64,000 nt of DNA from Anagrus nilaparvatae. Taxonomy: Eukaryota; Arthropoda; Insecta; Hymenoptera; Mymaridae. The stretch lies in assembly GCA_022575985.1 (NCBI GenBank), contig JAKSXM010000137.1, positions 19,176,001 to 19,240,000 of the forward strand. The letters run 5' to 3'. This document shows, piece by piece, positions 33,131-47,440 of this stretch (position 1 is its first letter; each line of letters starts with the position of its first letter). Both the position numbers and the translations under genes were made by a program. The notes below the pieces were generated by a model that saw nothing but the letters and a program-made list of their open reading frames with translations, was not told the origin of the DNA and ran no database searches.

Positions 33131-36100
33131 CGAATAGTTACTTTGCTTTGAAAATTTAAAATAACATAATCTAAACAACATATATTATCTTTTTATATTT
33201 ACTAAAATTATTACACCATTATCCTTATATAATGAAGACGGTCGATTTTATTCGTTGCTTCATGATTATATTTTAGTATATTGATTGATTTTAATAAATT
33301 TACATTTAGCATTAACTCAATGGTTTGTTTCGGATTTTTAAAAATTCAATAACAAATTTTGTAATTATCTTTTTTCAAAGTACAATTTAAAAAAAATAAA
33401 AAAACAAACCCATATATACTATAAATTTTTTGTAAAAAAATAAATAATTTATTTAATAAGTTAATAATTTGTAGTGTATATTATAGTTAATTGACTTCAA
33501 AAGAGTTAAATCGATGAGCTGTATAAAAGGGCATTAACTTAACGCTATGTACACGCCTGATTGACTTGCAATCGGTCAGATAACTCACGGATTTTCAAGA
33601 CTTTATTATAGATTTATACAAGTGTTGGATTATTCTTTTCTTTTTCTAGTTTTCTCGGTATTTAAAGATTAAACTATTAAAATTTTTTTTATTGCAAAAT
33701 TAATTATATCGATGAATCTAAGCATAGCGAAATGTAATATCTTAATAAAAAAATTGTCAAAATTTCAGATAAATAATGAAAATGCTCAAAAAAAAAAAAT
33801 TTAACTTGCATGACTTTAAAGTATATCGAATTGAAATAGTATAAAGAAAAGTTGTTATAAAGAAACGTGGGTGACCCTCTCTATTGATCGTTTTTTTTTT
33901 GTATGCGTGTGAAATTTCTATATTGTGAAGTTAAAATTTAGAATTATATGACACTTGGCAAAAAAGAAAAAAAATAGAAAGCTATCGACGGTTTCTATTG
34001 ATCAATACATAGATTTTTTATAAAACACCCCTTTTTTTTGCTTTCTTATTTCTTTTGTATGTTTATTGAATATAACCATAAAAGACAAAAATTGACTTAG
34101 CTGCTGTTTTTTTCTTTCTTTCTTTTTGATCTTTTAAACTGATTTTTGGGTGTTGTGGGTGTCTTGTGTGTTTTTGTTATGAGAATGGAAAATTCAATTT
34201 GGGTTCAGAGAAAATCAGGAATTTTTTTACAATTTTGAGATAAAAATTACTGAATTTTTTGTAAATTAACCCTTATCCGCTGATTCGACCTTTCTGCAAT
34301 CCAGATATAATTAAATTCTGGCCAATAATATTGGAAATCTCCAGACTCTGAAAAGCCTATGTTTTTGCCCACCATCTTTAAGAATACAAAAATTCTCATT
34401 TTACCATTTTTTGAAACAAAAGCGACTGTTAATTTAAAGGTTTATAAAGTTTTTGGTACCAATATATAATTTACTAATAATTTTAAAAATTTACTTCATT
34501 TTCATTAAATAAAAACTGATTCTCTTTGTAAACAATTTCTTAAAGTGTATACAATAAAAAAGCAGTTTTTTTTAAGATAAAGAATAAAAAAAAGAAAAAA
34601 AAATATCAATCCCTTGATGTTTTTTTTGTGCCATTTATATATATATATATAAAAAGCTCCCGCGCGATACGATATTATGACGATACAACTTTTTGTTTCG
34701 TCTCTTTTACCGCACATTTTTCACCTTTTCATACACAAAAAAACTTCTTTTTATATGCAACTTTTTAAAAATTCTTTTTTATTTTCTATCTTTTAAACAT
34801 CATCTTTTACTTAAAAAAAAAAACTCCACCTACTCGATATTTTTTCTTCTATAAATGCACTTTTGTGTATTATGGAGAGACTTTTAAATCAATTTCTATA
34901 TTGAAGTAGTTTAAGCAGCTGTGGTTATTATTTGATTAATATAAAAAAGAAAAATAATAAAACATTTTTATAGACACTTCTGTTGACAAATATTTTTTTA
35001 ACAAAAGAATTTGTAAAACGACTAATTTCTTGAAATATTAATTTTACTTTAACTCGAATACTTGAATAATTAATATTAATGTCAAAACATATTGTGTTAT
35101 TGTTTTAAGAGGACACGTTTAAATTCAATTACCTTTTATTTTTAAAATGGACAGATGACTTAAATTTTAGGGTAAGATTTAAGGGGTGGTCTAATTTATG
35201 ATTGCTTAAAGTACTCCAGGTGAGTCTAATATTCTAACCCTGCAGTATGAAATTTTGTTGTAGTAATTTCTAGTTGACATTTTTTTAGAATAAACCTGAT
35301 TACTGACCTTTTTAATTTTCCAAGCACTTCTTACTAAATTCAAGTAAATTTTCCAATAAAATTTTTTTTATTTAAAAAAACAGTCAAATAATAATGATAA
35401 TAAAAAGAACATACAAAAATAAAAAAAAATATACAGAAATTATGCAAGGAAAAAAAAAGATCACCAAGATGAAAGGACTACAGTATACAGTCTTCTCTTG
35501 ATGCATCGAATTCATTCGACTGTAAAATTCCCTCTTCAAATATCTCTATATATATGCCTGGCACATTTTCTTGCGGGCTATATATGCATGCAAGAGGCAG
35601 TCTTTTTTTTTTTAAATAACAAAAAAAAAAAATATTATAGACGAAATTGAGGAAAAGCGGATCTATCTTCGGAAAGGAAAAAAGAATATATATATCTACC
35701 TCTTTGCGTATCCGGTACACGTATGAGTGTATTTCAAAATGTTTTCACATGTATATTTATGTACTGTATATCGCGAATCTTTTCTTTTTTTGAGAGAGAG
35801 AGATGTAGGTAGAGATTCTTCTTTTATGGAGTACTTACCCTTCTTTTAAGTTATTTTTTTTTTGTGTTATTACGAAAAAATACATGTCATTTTGTTTTAT
35901 GCATGGTTATGTGAGTATTAGTCTGGCAGTTACAAAAAAAATCTTTGGATTTTTGGTGATTGGGTGAAATTAGGTCCAAAATTACAGCTCATTTTATGAT
36001 TCCTAAGTATTGCGTCAAAATAAGAGCGAGATTTTAGGGAGTTAATATCGAATTCCGTAAGTGCCCATCATATGGTGTCAATACCTCGACTGTTTAAACT

Positions 36101-36730
36101 TAATACAATTTTGGAATTCTTACTTTTTTTAATAAAAAGTTAATAATTTTACCTAGTAATTGAAAATTACTCTTTAAATTAACTTTTTAAATTAAGTGCC
36201 AGGCTAATATATATAAGCATTTTTTATCTTCTAAAAACAATTGTTTTGGAATTTTTGCTTAAGATGTCTTTTTTTATTTTTCAAGAAAATTGGATACCTT
36301 AACTGATTTATTTTGCAAAAATAAACTTTGTTATAATGTTGAGAAAATTTTTACATTATTTTTAAATACATGTGCAGATAGACTGAATACGCTTATAAGC
36401 ACTAAAGATAAATATGAGGAAAATTTTTTTAAATGAAGAAAAAATAAAATATTTAGTTTTTCAAAGTTATAAAATTTCATGTTTTGAAAAAGGGAGGTAA
36501 ACTAAATTAAAATTATTTTGTTTTTTCATGGATACAAGCTTAGAGCACAAACTTTTATTTTCGTTTTCACCCCCAAAAGAACCAAATTTAATAAATTGCC
36601 CCAGTATTTCTAATTTCGTATAATATAATTTTCAAACAAAATCAACAATTTCGTAAATTTTAAAAACATCCCCTAACTAAAATCCATATAAAAAAAACAT
36701 TGTAAAAGCGTTGATTTTTTGGGGTAAAAA

Positions 36731-37040
36731 ATGTCACAATCATCACATTGTGGCAAAGATCCAAAGCAGTAGTCTTACAAACCTCGACACGAATCCCTTT
36801 TTACAATAAGACGTGTACTATAAATACGAAAAATCTTTCCCAACAAATGTTCAAACCAAGCAGAAAAAAAAATAGAGAATAAAAAAATTACTGTTTATAT
36901 CTAAAAAAAAACCTTATAGCGCATATCTACACTATTATAATGTATAATACGACTGATTCGTTTCCAACAACAACGCGACACTTTTTACAAGATAAAACCT
37001 TCGACTTGGCATTTTGAAATCGACGTTTAGATTTTTTATG
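36731..37040 (+). promoter_or_regulatory. GC-richer noncoding blocks, possible enhancer
   Basis: Two less AT-rich blocks (36731-36818 and about 36940-37035) in the large Pax6 intron contain mixed-sequence words rather than homopolymers. They include CACATTGTGGC (a Sox-type core), CCTCGACACGAATCCC and ACAACGCGACAC. There is no open frame with splice sites. This is a candidate conserved noncoding element only. Confidence 0.2.
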
Positions 37041-37627
37041 GGCTATACACCTAAAAAAAAAAACAATTTATATATTTTTCTCTGACAATAACTGTGCCAA
37101 AATACATTTTTTTATTTTAAATATCTACAAAGAATTTTAAAATCTATATATTGAATTTTTTTTGCAGTATACAAATAATAATTTAAGATAAAATAATAAT
37201 ACGTGATAATAAATATTTTGGCAGAAAAATTTTTTTTTCGATTTATAAAATTCAGTAGATTGTGCAAAATGTATAATAAAATAAATAAAATACATACCTA
37301 GATAGGAAAAAAATTGTTTGCCACAAAAGTAAATAAAAATTCACTGCAATGTAGAAATCTACTTTCAGTAATCGGGATACTCTTATGAAAACTGAAACTA
37401 TCGCATTTGCGTGTAATTTATTTATGTATAAAAAGAAAGTACATTTAATATGAATATCAAATTTGTTAATGGATTTTATAAGTCAATTTAATTATTAGGT
37501 TCTCGAATTTTTCTTTGCTAAAATTATAAAAGGCCAAAATTATAAAATTGAGTCCAAATTACTTTTATAATATAAATTTCGGGATGGTAAAAAGTGTGTG
37601 TGAGTATGACATCTGAATTTTTGTACA

Positions 37628-38100
37628 GAGGTAGTCAAGATAATAACATACTCATCTGTAGAAAATTTTTTTGGACACCAGTTTCTGAAAAAAGTTATGA
37701 TTCCGCAAACTTGGCCAATTTTTTGAAAAAAAAAATAAAAGTATGATCCCCGCAATAGCCTAGATTTTTAGATTAGGCTAAAACTTACTAATTGTAAGTT
37801 TATATTTGACACTTTTCGGTATTTTGGTTCTGGAGGGGTTTGAAGTCTTGCCGTTTACCCGCGCTTAAATCCTATAAAATGAAGGTGCGGGTAATATAGG
37901 GTAAACTACCCCTCCAGAACCAAAATACCAAAAAATGTCAAATTTAAGCTGAGTATGTTTTGGCCATATAAATCTAGGATATCTAGGGTCATCCATTCAG
38001 TTTTTCTTTTTTAAAAAATTGGTCTAGTTAGGAGACTCATAACTTTCCGGATCCTGCGGCCAAAAAAACTAGGATACGAAAGTTTGGCTTTGACTACCTC
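37628..38100. mobile_element. Inverted-repeat element, GAGGTAGTCAA ends
   Basis: The left end GAGGTAGTCAA (37628-37638) and right end TTGACTACCTC match in reverse complement. Arms continue through TTTTTTTGG...and AGTTATGA/TCATAACT words. An inner palindrome (TTTGACA...TTCGGTATTTTGGTTCTGGA against TCCAGAACCAAAATACC...TGTCAAA) surrounds a GGTAAACT/CCGTTTACCC core. A relative is at about 55830-56150. No coding capacity. Confidence 0.65.
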
Positions 38101-38874
38101 TACCTATTTCAATGAATGAGACACATTTTTTGCTATATAACTTGTAGTTTACTAACAATTTTCTTGAATAATGTAATGAATCACGTTTAAATAATTATGC
38201 ATTTTTACTGAAATCTTTAAATTTACAAAATGATAATTAATTTAATTATTAATTATAAAAAATATGTACGTGCGATCGAACAGGTGTATAACCTTAATTA
38301 TTCAGAGCAAAATTGTCACATTATCTATTGAATTTACATATACTACCAAATTTTATAAATCTTATTAAAAGATTATTTGTAATAACTTAGCTAAATTAAA
38401 CATTATTATTTTTGAATAATACACTGACTATTATTTTATTCAAATTAAATTTAAATAAATATAAATTACAAATAAATACAAGGGTAATTTTTGAAAAAAA
38501 TCAATAAAAATAATACAGAGATTTAAAAAATAAAAATAACATTTACAATGTGCTAAACAAATATTTTGACAATTTACAAGATGAAAAATATACTCTTTTA
38601 TGGTTAGGTATAACTGTCGATTTAATTTTCCCCTAAACGTTTCTGGAGATTATATCGCTGGCTTATTTTAAGTATAAGTTTAAATGTTAATATTATATGT
38701 GTACCTAATATTGATCCATTTTTGAAGGAAACTAAAAATTTATTCAAATTTTATCAAAATTTAGTAACATTGGTTCATTGCTTTGTAGTTTTTATTATTT
38801 TTTAGTACGAATAATTTGCTTGTTTTGATTTTTCCTACCCAAGCAGAAATTAAATTTTGTAAAATTTTAGATAT

Positions 38875-38945
38875 AAGACCCGGTCCAACCCCAAAAATTT
38901 TCGGCCGAAGACCGGATCCGAGTTCTGCTCAGAACTTTTTCAAAT
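38875..38945. repeat. GC-richer palindromic patch
   Basis: Contains AGACCCGGTCCAACCCC, the palindrome TTCGGCCGAA, AGACCGGATCCGAG and a GTTCTGCTCAGAAC hairpin. It looks like a piece of a dispersed repeat; no second copy is obvious in the window. Confidence 0.3.
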
Positions 38946-41811
38946 TTCGATTCAAAAAATTTTTCCTATGAGTTATACGCTTGAACAGGCAAAAAATTAG
39001 TTTTATTTGTATTTAATTTAATATTAAAAAAAACATAATTAAATTTTATCGTATTTTATTTAACAGTAAATTTATCAACGATGTACGTAAAATGCACTAG
39101 CTTAAGTAAAAGACAATAATTAAAAAAAAAAACGATGTTGATGGTCTGTAAAGTAAATTAGATTAAAAGGTCAACGATCGTTCTGCAAGGTCTTCTCTTT
39201 TAAAGTCATGAATGAGTATACTTTAGGTTCAATGTCTGTTTATTCTTACATAACAATGCATTTTACAAAGAAAAAACTTTTTTTCTTAAAAAATCAATTG
39301 AAATAATTAAAAGACATAATTAAAAAAAGTGAGAAATATGAAATATTTTCATTTTATATAAAATAGAAAGTGTAAAATTTTATATTATACTTCGAGAACA
39401 GAATCCTCAAGGGGTGCCTATTTTAACATGCGGTCCACCAGGAAAATAAAGTCGCGCGACTCTTTTTTTTTAATAACATTATATTCCCATGCTGATAATT
39501 CCGATATTATACAGCGAGTCTAATTACGCTAAGGGACCTTAAAATTGTTATATTTTTTTTTCCCCCTCGTATTGCAAGTATATTAGGTGTTTTTACTAAC
39601 TTGCCCATGGGAATGTCAATGTGAATTCTTTACTTTTTATTATATGCATTATTGTTATTAAGACCGCACGCGTTTATTGTATGAGCCAACATGCAGAGAT
39701 TACATTATTATGTTTTTAAGTTGACGTTTTTATTTAAAAATAATTTCAGAAAAAACACCTGTAAAATAAATTATTTTTCGAAAAATTTTGCCAAAATTTT
39801 AACAAATTTTATCAAATCGGTTACGTCGATCATATTAAGTAGCAGTAAAATTGTATCAATTTTTAGGGTAAAAAAAGTTTCTTTTATGTTTTTGATTTGT
39901 TTCCTTTTTTTTACAAAGTTTCTTTATATAAATAAGATTTATTTTTTTTTTGCTCATAATATATTTTTTTTTCGTCAATCGAGTTTATGTTTCTCCCTTG
40001 ATAATAATGTAAGGATTACCAGTATGTAACACATGTCAATTTTTTTAGTGTGTGTTTGATTAGTTTGTAGCTTTTTACTGAGATTTCGTAATTTATTCAA
40101 TAGTTTCTGTTTCATACGATTTTTTTGAAGATTGATTGATTTTACCCGAATTTCAAACAAAATTTAAATACTACACTAGAAATTTTAGCTGATTCATAAA
40201 ATAATATTTTTATGAATGAAATATAAAATGATAATTTCATTTATACCTGAATTAATTCTTGTTTTTGTTGATTTATTTTGATTGACTTTTTATTTATAGG
40301 CACATAATTTAATCATAAAAATCACTGACATAAATAATAATTTTTTATAAAAATAGGTGTACAATAAAAATTATTTATAATTATAAATAAAATATTAAGA
40401 TAGGTTAGTTTTTTTATTAGATTGATAAAGATTAAGTTAAAATAGGTCAAGTTTATGGTCTCACGTATGCAGGATTAACTTGATTAGATTTTTTTGAAAA
40501 TTCTGAATATTTTTCTAATTTTAAGATTCGTAGAAAAGTTAATCAGGTGCATGCGTTCGGTGACTGATTTTTATGGGCTTTAATTACTTTCTTAAAAATT
40601 GTATATTATATGACTCGTAGAAAAGTAATTAGGCGTGGTTGATTCAGATTTGGGATATTTTTTGATTGTAAAGGGCTTTAAGAATATTCTTGTTAGCAAA
40701 AAAAATTATCTTGTTTTTTGAAGCTGCTATTTTTAGAAAAAGACCCGGAAATCATCAACTTTCATTAAATTTATAAATATTTAAAATTACATTAATAATC
40801 ATTAATAAATATAATAAAAAAATGTCACTAATCTGTCAATGAAGTCTAAAATTTTAAAGAAATAACAGGAGATAAATATCATGTAGAAATTTAAATACAA
40901 AGATAAAGAAAAAAAACACAGACATGTTGTATTCGTATCTATACATGTCCAGTATATATACCACACATACAAATAATAAATTATGCATATATTTATAAAC
41001 ACAAAAAAAAATTTATCTCTTTATACACGTAAAAAAAAAATCACTGACAGAACCGTTGGCGTGGAATAACACATTTATACAAGGGTTCTTTGTACCAAGC
41101 CGGCTTTTTAGAGTTGAAATCTGTGTATATACCGCTTCGAATAGATCATGGTTTAACCTATGAATAAATATATTGTATCTTTTGTGTGTGTGTGAGTGAT
41201 AATAGTGGTTTTGGGCTAAAAAAATAATTTATTGGGTTTTATGTGGGTCTTGCAATGTTTTGGTGAAATACTTTTAATTGTTTAAATTAGGCACTGCAAG
41301 CTCCGGGGTGTATTTGTATGATGAATCTTTGTCAAAATTTGTGAAATTTGTGGTTCTTCCTACTATTAAAACGTTTATTAGATTATTAGATTCTAAACAT
41401 TTTGAAAGAAAAAGTTGATAGTTATGAAAGATTAAAGATTTTGGCGAATGATATTTAATTCAAAATTCATTATTTATTTTAAGTATTTTATTGACATGAA
41501 CATTATACCTGATATATATCGAGGGTACAAATAACTAGTTTTTGTTGAAAAAAGTGGTTTATTCCAATATTTTTTTAAATGGTATTTTTTTGGAGGTAAA
41601 TAAGCGTAAGAGATCGAGTATTGTTGATAAAATTTTTTAATTTTAGAAAAGAAACGGTAAAATTTTTAACGTATTTTGAATCAGTCTTGACGAAATTTTT
41701 TGTTTTGGCTTTTTGGGCTGAAAAATCAAAAAATTTGTTGATAAATCTTATAATTTGTAGGCACTATTTGGCTTCATGGCTATCAATAAAACAATAGCAT
41801 ATTTATGGCTC

Positions 41812-41960
41812 GTGTCCAGAAAAGTAAAGAATAGCTTAAATCCCACATAAATTACCTGGTGAAGCCAATTTGGGGCATTCTTTATTTATGAACAAGGGCA
41901 GTATAAAATTTTTCTGTGTCAGCGGCGAGAAAAGGCATGTTTTTAATGGCCGAGAAATAT
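41812..41960. repeat. Dispersed hairpin repeat, copy 4 (decayed)
   Basis: GTGTCCAGAAAAGTAAAGAA, TAAATTACCTGG and GGGGCATTCTTTATTTATGA align with copies 1 and 3, but the loop has been shortened. Confidence 0.6.
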
Positions 41961-43764
41961 TCGTTACTTTGAAATAAAATTTTAACCAAAAAATTTATAT
42001 AGGTAATCCATTATAAATTAACTTGAATAGTCAACACGTACTTATGATAATTGTTTTCTATTATAACACAAAGTCTATTGTCATGTAATAAATTTATCTA
42101 TTTTATAGATTTTTAAGTATAAAAGAATTAAATAATTCAATTATTCTTATTAATATATTTGTATTTTCCTAGAAATTTGTCAACGTATTTATGTATATTA
42201 GTCTGTCCATTATTTTAAATTATTATTTTATTAACTGCCAAAAAACTTTAACAAAAATTAGACAAAATTATTTAACAAAAAAACAGCAAAAATTGTATGA
42301 ATTTTTATTCCAAACGCTCAATATGCACATGACCCTACTTCAAATTAAACATCCCTTACTTATTTTTTGTATTCTTCACGTCCCTTATTTTTCCATATTT
42401 TTATAAATAAGGATCTCATTTTCAAAACAAGTCCACAACAATAAGAACATATTATAGATTATTGTTACTGACGCTTTAGATTATTGTCTATTTATAAAAA
42501 AAAAAAGTGACTGAAATTTCTTTCACATATACACACTAATATACACAGGTGTACATACAAAGAATTACCCTTGTCAATTCAACATCTCAATAATTTTCGA
42601 AAAAAAAAATTTATTGCAACAATGCAATCCTACATATATGCAAAAGGGACTGCATTTAAGTTTTTTATAAGATACAAAAAAATTTTTTTTTTGATTCCAA
42701 AAATAAAATTTTTAAAGAAGATACACACTCATAAATTATTACAATTTTGTGTATAGATAATTTAATGACAGTAGTAGCTTTGAAATTCAAATACAATAAA
42801 TAGAAAAAAAATTCAATAGAATAATAATATAAATGACAAAAATTATATTTTCTAACTATATAAATTGATATTTATTTATGTAATAGGGAAAAAAAAATTT
42901 TTTGTGTATAAAAGAAGTTTATAAGAGGTTAGGCGTCTCGATGTACTAACTGGATTTATTTATGATGTATTGTGTTATTTATTGTAGGGTCTAATTTATT
43001 ATTTTTACAGGGTATTTCAGAAAATTAGGATACTTGAAATTTTAAGCACTGTGTTTTTGGATGTTGATTTTTTATCAAGGGGGTAGTGATTTAAAAATTA
43101 CTTTTGATCAATTTCGATTAATTAGAAAAAAAAATAGTAATTATTAGTTTTAATTGGAAAGTACGATAAAAAAATTTAATTTTTTAAAACGCAATTTTAC
43201 TAAAATAATACGTAATAACATACATTATCAAAGTAAATTAAACTATCAGCGAGTAAAAAAATTTAATTTTCTAGAAAAAAAAACCCATAATGTCATAAAG
43301 AAATAAAATTTAAATTTTAATATTAATATTTGTATTAATTAATTAAAAAAGAAATTTTAAATATATAAAATTTATCGAGGTTTTTAACCTAAAATAAATA
43401 ATGAAAAAATAAAATTACAACCTTATCTTTTATTTTAAATATGTTATCATCAAGTTCAGGGAAAGATATGAAGTAATAGGGAAAAAAAAAATATTTCTCT
43501 ATTTGCTTTTTGACTCTCGTGTGTTCGCAGCTGGTTATTTCTATACTTTCTAATTTGCATTTGAATTAATCACAAATATTTAATTACATGTAAATTAAAT
43601 AATGTTTAAAAAATTTAATTTGCAGAATAAATTCGATGTTCACGCGTCATTCGTATCTCACGCAAGCTCTATACATACATATTAATTATATAATATATTC
43701 TATGTCTTGAGTATAATCAGAATCAAATGACAAAAATATCATTAAAATGACTTTATAAAATATA

Positions 43765-44438
43765 TCACACATTTTATCACACAGTTGATTATTTAAATGA
43801 GAATTCACATATCAAAGGTACAATGTTTCAAAACCAACTGATTTTAGCGACTTTAGACTCATAATACCAAAATTTTCACTTTTTATGAATTTATTATAAT
43901 TTTGACAATTACATCCATCACACAAATTACTATTTTTCCTGATTAAGGATATTTATTAGGACATATGTTCGTAGATTAACAGGTACTGCATTTTTATTAA
44001 ATTAAAAAGTTCCTTTGACAAATAGCACTAATAATTTTCAAAAAATAATACAAATATGGCGTTAGTGTGCAATCACACACCCTCATAAAATATCAAACAT
44101 TCAAATGTTTGCATCCATAACATATTTTATGCCATGAACAATTTATAATTTGATTGCACGTATAACAAAAAATTAATTAATAGAACAATAGAAAAAATAA
44201 TGGATCACACAGTCATCACACAAAATCATAATAAACATCACACAACATCTAATAAACATAATTTATTTTAAAGAAACGTAGCAAGAATATTTTCATATCA
44301 CACACTAGTGAAAATAACTACTAAAAATAGGTCACACAGTCACACAAACACACAAAATGCATTAAAAGTTTTGCAAAAATATTTCTTGATCACACAATAA
44401 CAAAAATTGTGCCATTAATAATGTAAATAGATCACACA
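43765..44438 (+). promoter_or_regulatory. Cluster of twelve TCACACA motifs
   Basis: TCACACA occurs on the + strand at 43765, 43777, 43918, 44073, 44205, 44216, 44238, 44298, 44332, 44340, 44390 and 44432. Most copies are ATCACACA, and several are GATCACACA(G). The spacing is irregular and the spacers are unlike each other, so it is not a simple microsatellite. TCACAC resembles the T-box half site (GTGTGA on the other strand). It may be a homotypic enhancer in the Pax6 intron or a badly decayed tandem repeat. Confidence 0.4.
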
Positions 44439-45218
44439 GAAGCAATTTTTCAAACTATTGGGATTTTATTTAGTTTAGTAATTTTTCTTGAATTTTAAAT
44501 AAAATGAACAACAATGAACACATTTTTTATTTTTTTTAGAATTTTGATTGATATATTTATTGTGTTAAATTATTCATAAAATTTTGTTTATACAAATTTT
44601 ATTTATATGCTACAAATAATAGCAGCACAGTATAAGTTATTGTTGTATATACGTTTAATCTGTATATTATAGTTATTTTGAACACTTCATTACTTCCTGA
44701 TTTCTTCGTATACTATTATAATAACATAATATAAGCTAAAATCCTATTTTATTTATTTCTTTTTGGAAAAAAAGAAGCAAAATCTTATTGAAATCTAGTT
44801 TACTTTTCTTTATAATTCACTCGGCTAGTTTATAGATCTTTTTTTTAAATATAATATCTACCTTTCTGAATTAGCTGTCTTTAAAATACAAAAATTTTAT
44901 TTTTTTCTATTATTAATCATTGACATATTATTTGAATAAATTATAAAATAAAATAGCAATAAAAAAAAGAGCTTTATAAGTAAGGGTCAATCATAAAACC
45001 CGGAAATACCTGTAATTAGACTTCGTTAGATATAACTTAATGATTAAATATTTTAGCAAAAAAAAAAAAAAATATTTTTTAACGTTCATTAATTTAACAC
45101 GAGTAATCCACTTAAATTACTTTCACATATTTTAACATATCTCTTTTTTTTAATATCTTATATATTATATCCCCTTGTCTCGTTTTTCCGCCATATATGC
45201 AAAATAAAAAAAAAATGT

Positions 45219-45242
45219 GAAGACGCGTGCATGTCTTCATCG
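45219..45242. repeat. Short perfect hairpin
   Basis: TGAAGAC and GTCTTCA flank GCGTGCAT. It sits in a less AT-rich patch (45180-45300) of the large intron. Confidence 0.4.
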
Positions 45243-46086
45243 ATTATCAATGCTTTTAGAAATACGGACCACCCTGACTTAACTTACTAATAAGTCGATA
45301 TATAGGGAGAAACCATAATAAGGGAAAAACTTTTTTTCTTTTCTTTCTTGTTGATTAACCCTTATAAATTCAAATAATTTTAAATTTCAGCAAATTTTAC
45401 TTTTAATTAATAGTTTTTAATTTTTATTTATTTTTGTATTTATTAGAGAATTTATTTGAAAATAAATTACAAATTATTATTTTTTTTTTGAATTTTTACG
45501 CACGATTTATTTGTAAAAGGCTACATTTAGCCGACATTTAATATAACGAATTATATATATTATATATATATATATATATTTAATATTATATCTTTTTTTT
45601 ATTGTATATTAGTAAAATGCATAAATTTCATTATCGATTAATATTTTTCATTTGATCTGTAGTTTTTATTATTATTTAAACGACGTAATTATAAATTATT
45701 GTATAAATGTATATGTTACGATGCAATATCGAAATTTATAATTTGTAAATATAACTTAAATATATATATTTCTTTTTGTATTATTAAAATTTATTTAAAT
45801 CTATTATTGGAAAAAAACTGTATTATAATATTAATTAATTAAGACTTATATTATCTTAATGAGGTAAAAAAAAAATTATTTTTTATAGTTAAAAATAAAA
45901 AAATCAATTAAAATAATTTTTTGTTATTTCATTGTTAGTATTAAAATTATAATATTATTACATTAAATCATATATTAATCATAGGTAATTCTTAGGAATA
46001 ATTTTAATTAAAAAACTTTTTTAATATTGTCTTACATTTTCTTTTTTAACTGTATATCATCACCAAAAATTAAATTTGGCTTTATT

Positions 46087-47440
46087 TTATTTTCGTCGTT
46101 TTCTTCCTATCCATCCAATCAGAGATAGCCAACACGAACTCGCACCAAGGGGTTCCAATGATGGCAATTGGGCCATCTTAGTTCCCTTCTTGGCTAGAAA
46201 GTCAACTTTCTCATTACCTGGTATGTCCACGTGAACGAATACCCAGTAAAAGTTCCTAGGGTACTTTCTAGAGTACTCTGTTTCATGCCCGCTATACTCC
46301 AGAAAAAAGTGAATGTATTTGTGATCCGAGAGAGATTCCTCGTCTGAAACCCGCCAATTTGGATGATTTCATTCAAATTTGCTGTACAAACTGTTATGTC
46401 AATAGGGCCTCACTCCTACTGTTTGAAAAAGTAGGTAGGTTATTCAAAAAGTAGGTATTCACAACATCTAGTCTATTATTTAATAAGAACTCCAGGGAGT
46501 CACGGCCTCTGTTGTTGCTAATTCGACTCTCCCACGGAGCGTGGTGTGAGTTGGAGTCGATGCAAATCCAATTATCAACTCCGAATCTCCCAGTTTTTCA
46601 TCTTCTACTTGTGCCATCAAACTGTGCAAAGGCTACTATGAAAGACCCTATCCACCCCATCGTCTTCAACTACCTGAATTCTAACAGTAGTTAGATCTTT
46701 ATTAGTATCTTGAGGTATCAGCTCAGCTTTCAATCTACTGACTATAAAACAGGTTCTTGAGCTGGTGCCGGTTGCTCTGAATACCGTGCCAACCTCATTC
46801 AGGCACTTGATTTCATTTTGCAGAATCCAAGGTTCCTGAATAAAGGCTATGCCTGTATGCTACGATAAAAACAGTTGATTAAACTGCGCACTCGCTACTT
46901 TACAGCGTTGCAAGTTAATCTGTATAAATAGAATCTTTTCAGTAGCAATAGGACTGTGCATGTTGATCTCTCTACCCGTAGCCCCGATCCCATTACTATT
47001 TAGTTCCACCATTTATAAAATTCGGACATCATCGCCACTATTGTCACCTCATCTGAGGTCAAAGTTGTATTGACGTTAGTCTTCTCTGTCAAAATCTTCT
47101 TTTTCTTATGGAGAATAGCACGTTGAGCTCTGCCTAAGCCACAGGCAGGTTTGAGGTCTAGTTGCTTAAGAGCTTCAACCTGCTGTTCTGGCATACTGAT
47201 GACCAACAAATTTGGTCCCGATGGAACTTGCTTCTGCTTAAATTTGATAATGTACGAGACATCTGTCTTTAGTGTCACGTTTTTTCGAGACAGAATTTTC
47301 AGAGTGTCCAGTCCATTCTTGTTGCCTTTCGCATAAATAGCGACCTAAGCTTGTTTAAGAAGAGTATTTATATCAGCGACAAATAACTCTGCTCGCTCAC
47401 TCAGCTTCAAATCAACTTTTCTATCTTCTTTTAAGATTCA
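46087..47440 (-). pseudogene. Decayed R1-like non-LTR retrotransposon with reverse transcriptase deleted
   Basis: On the minus strand, about 47437-47000 is the ORF1 3' part (KLSERAELFVADINTLLKQA, one stop, then NGLDTLKILSRKN..., ending FYKWWN). Next come pieces of the ORF2 endonuclease: ILFIQINLQRCKVA and IQEPW (about 46950-46830), DSNSHHAPWES then RGRDSLEFL (about 46560-46470), TFSNSRSEALL, ITVCTANLNEII and WRVSDEESLSDHKYIHF (about 46345-46310). A linker YSRKYPRNFYW then runs straight into an RNase H tail, VFVHVDIPGNEKVDFLAKKG, ending at a stop at 46087-46089. The whole reverse transcriptase is missing at about 46243. Several frameshifts and stops make it dead. It lies antisense inside the Pax6 intron. 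Confidence 0.85.

Noticed and set aside
39691..40029. 112-codon frame, + strand
   Set aside because: Translation of A/T tracts (Phe, Lys, Asn, Ile); no motif and no composition change.
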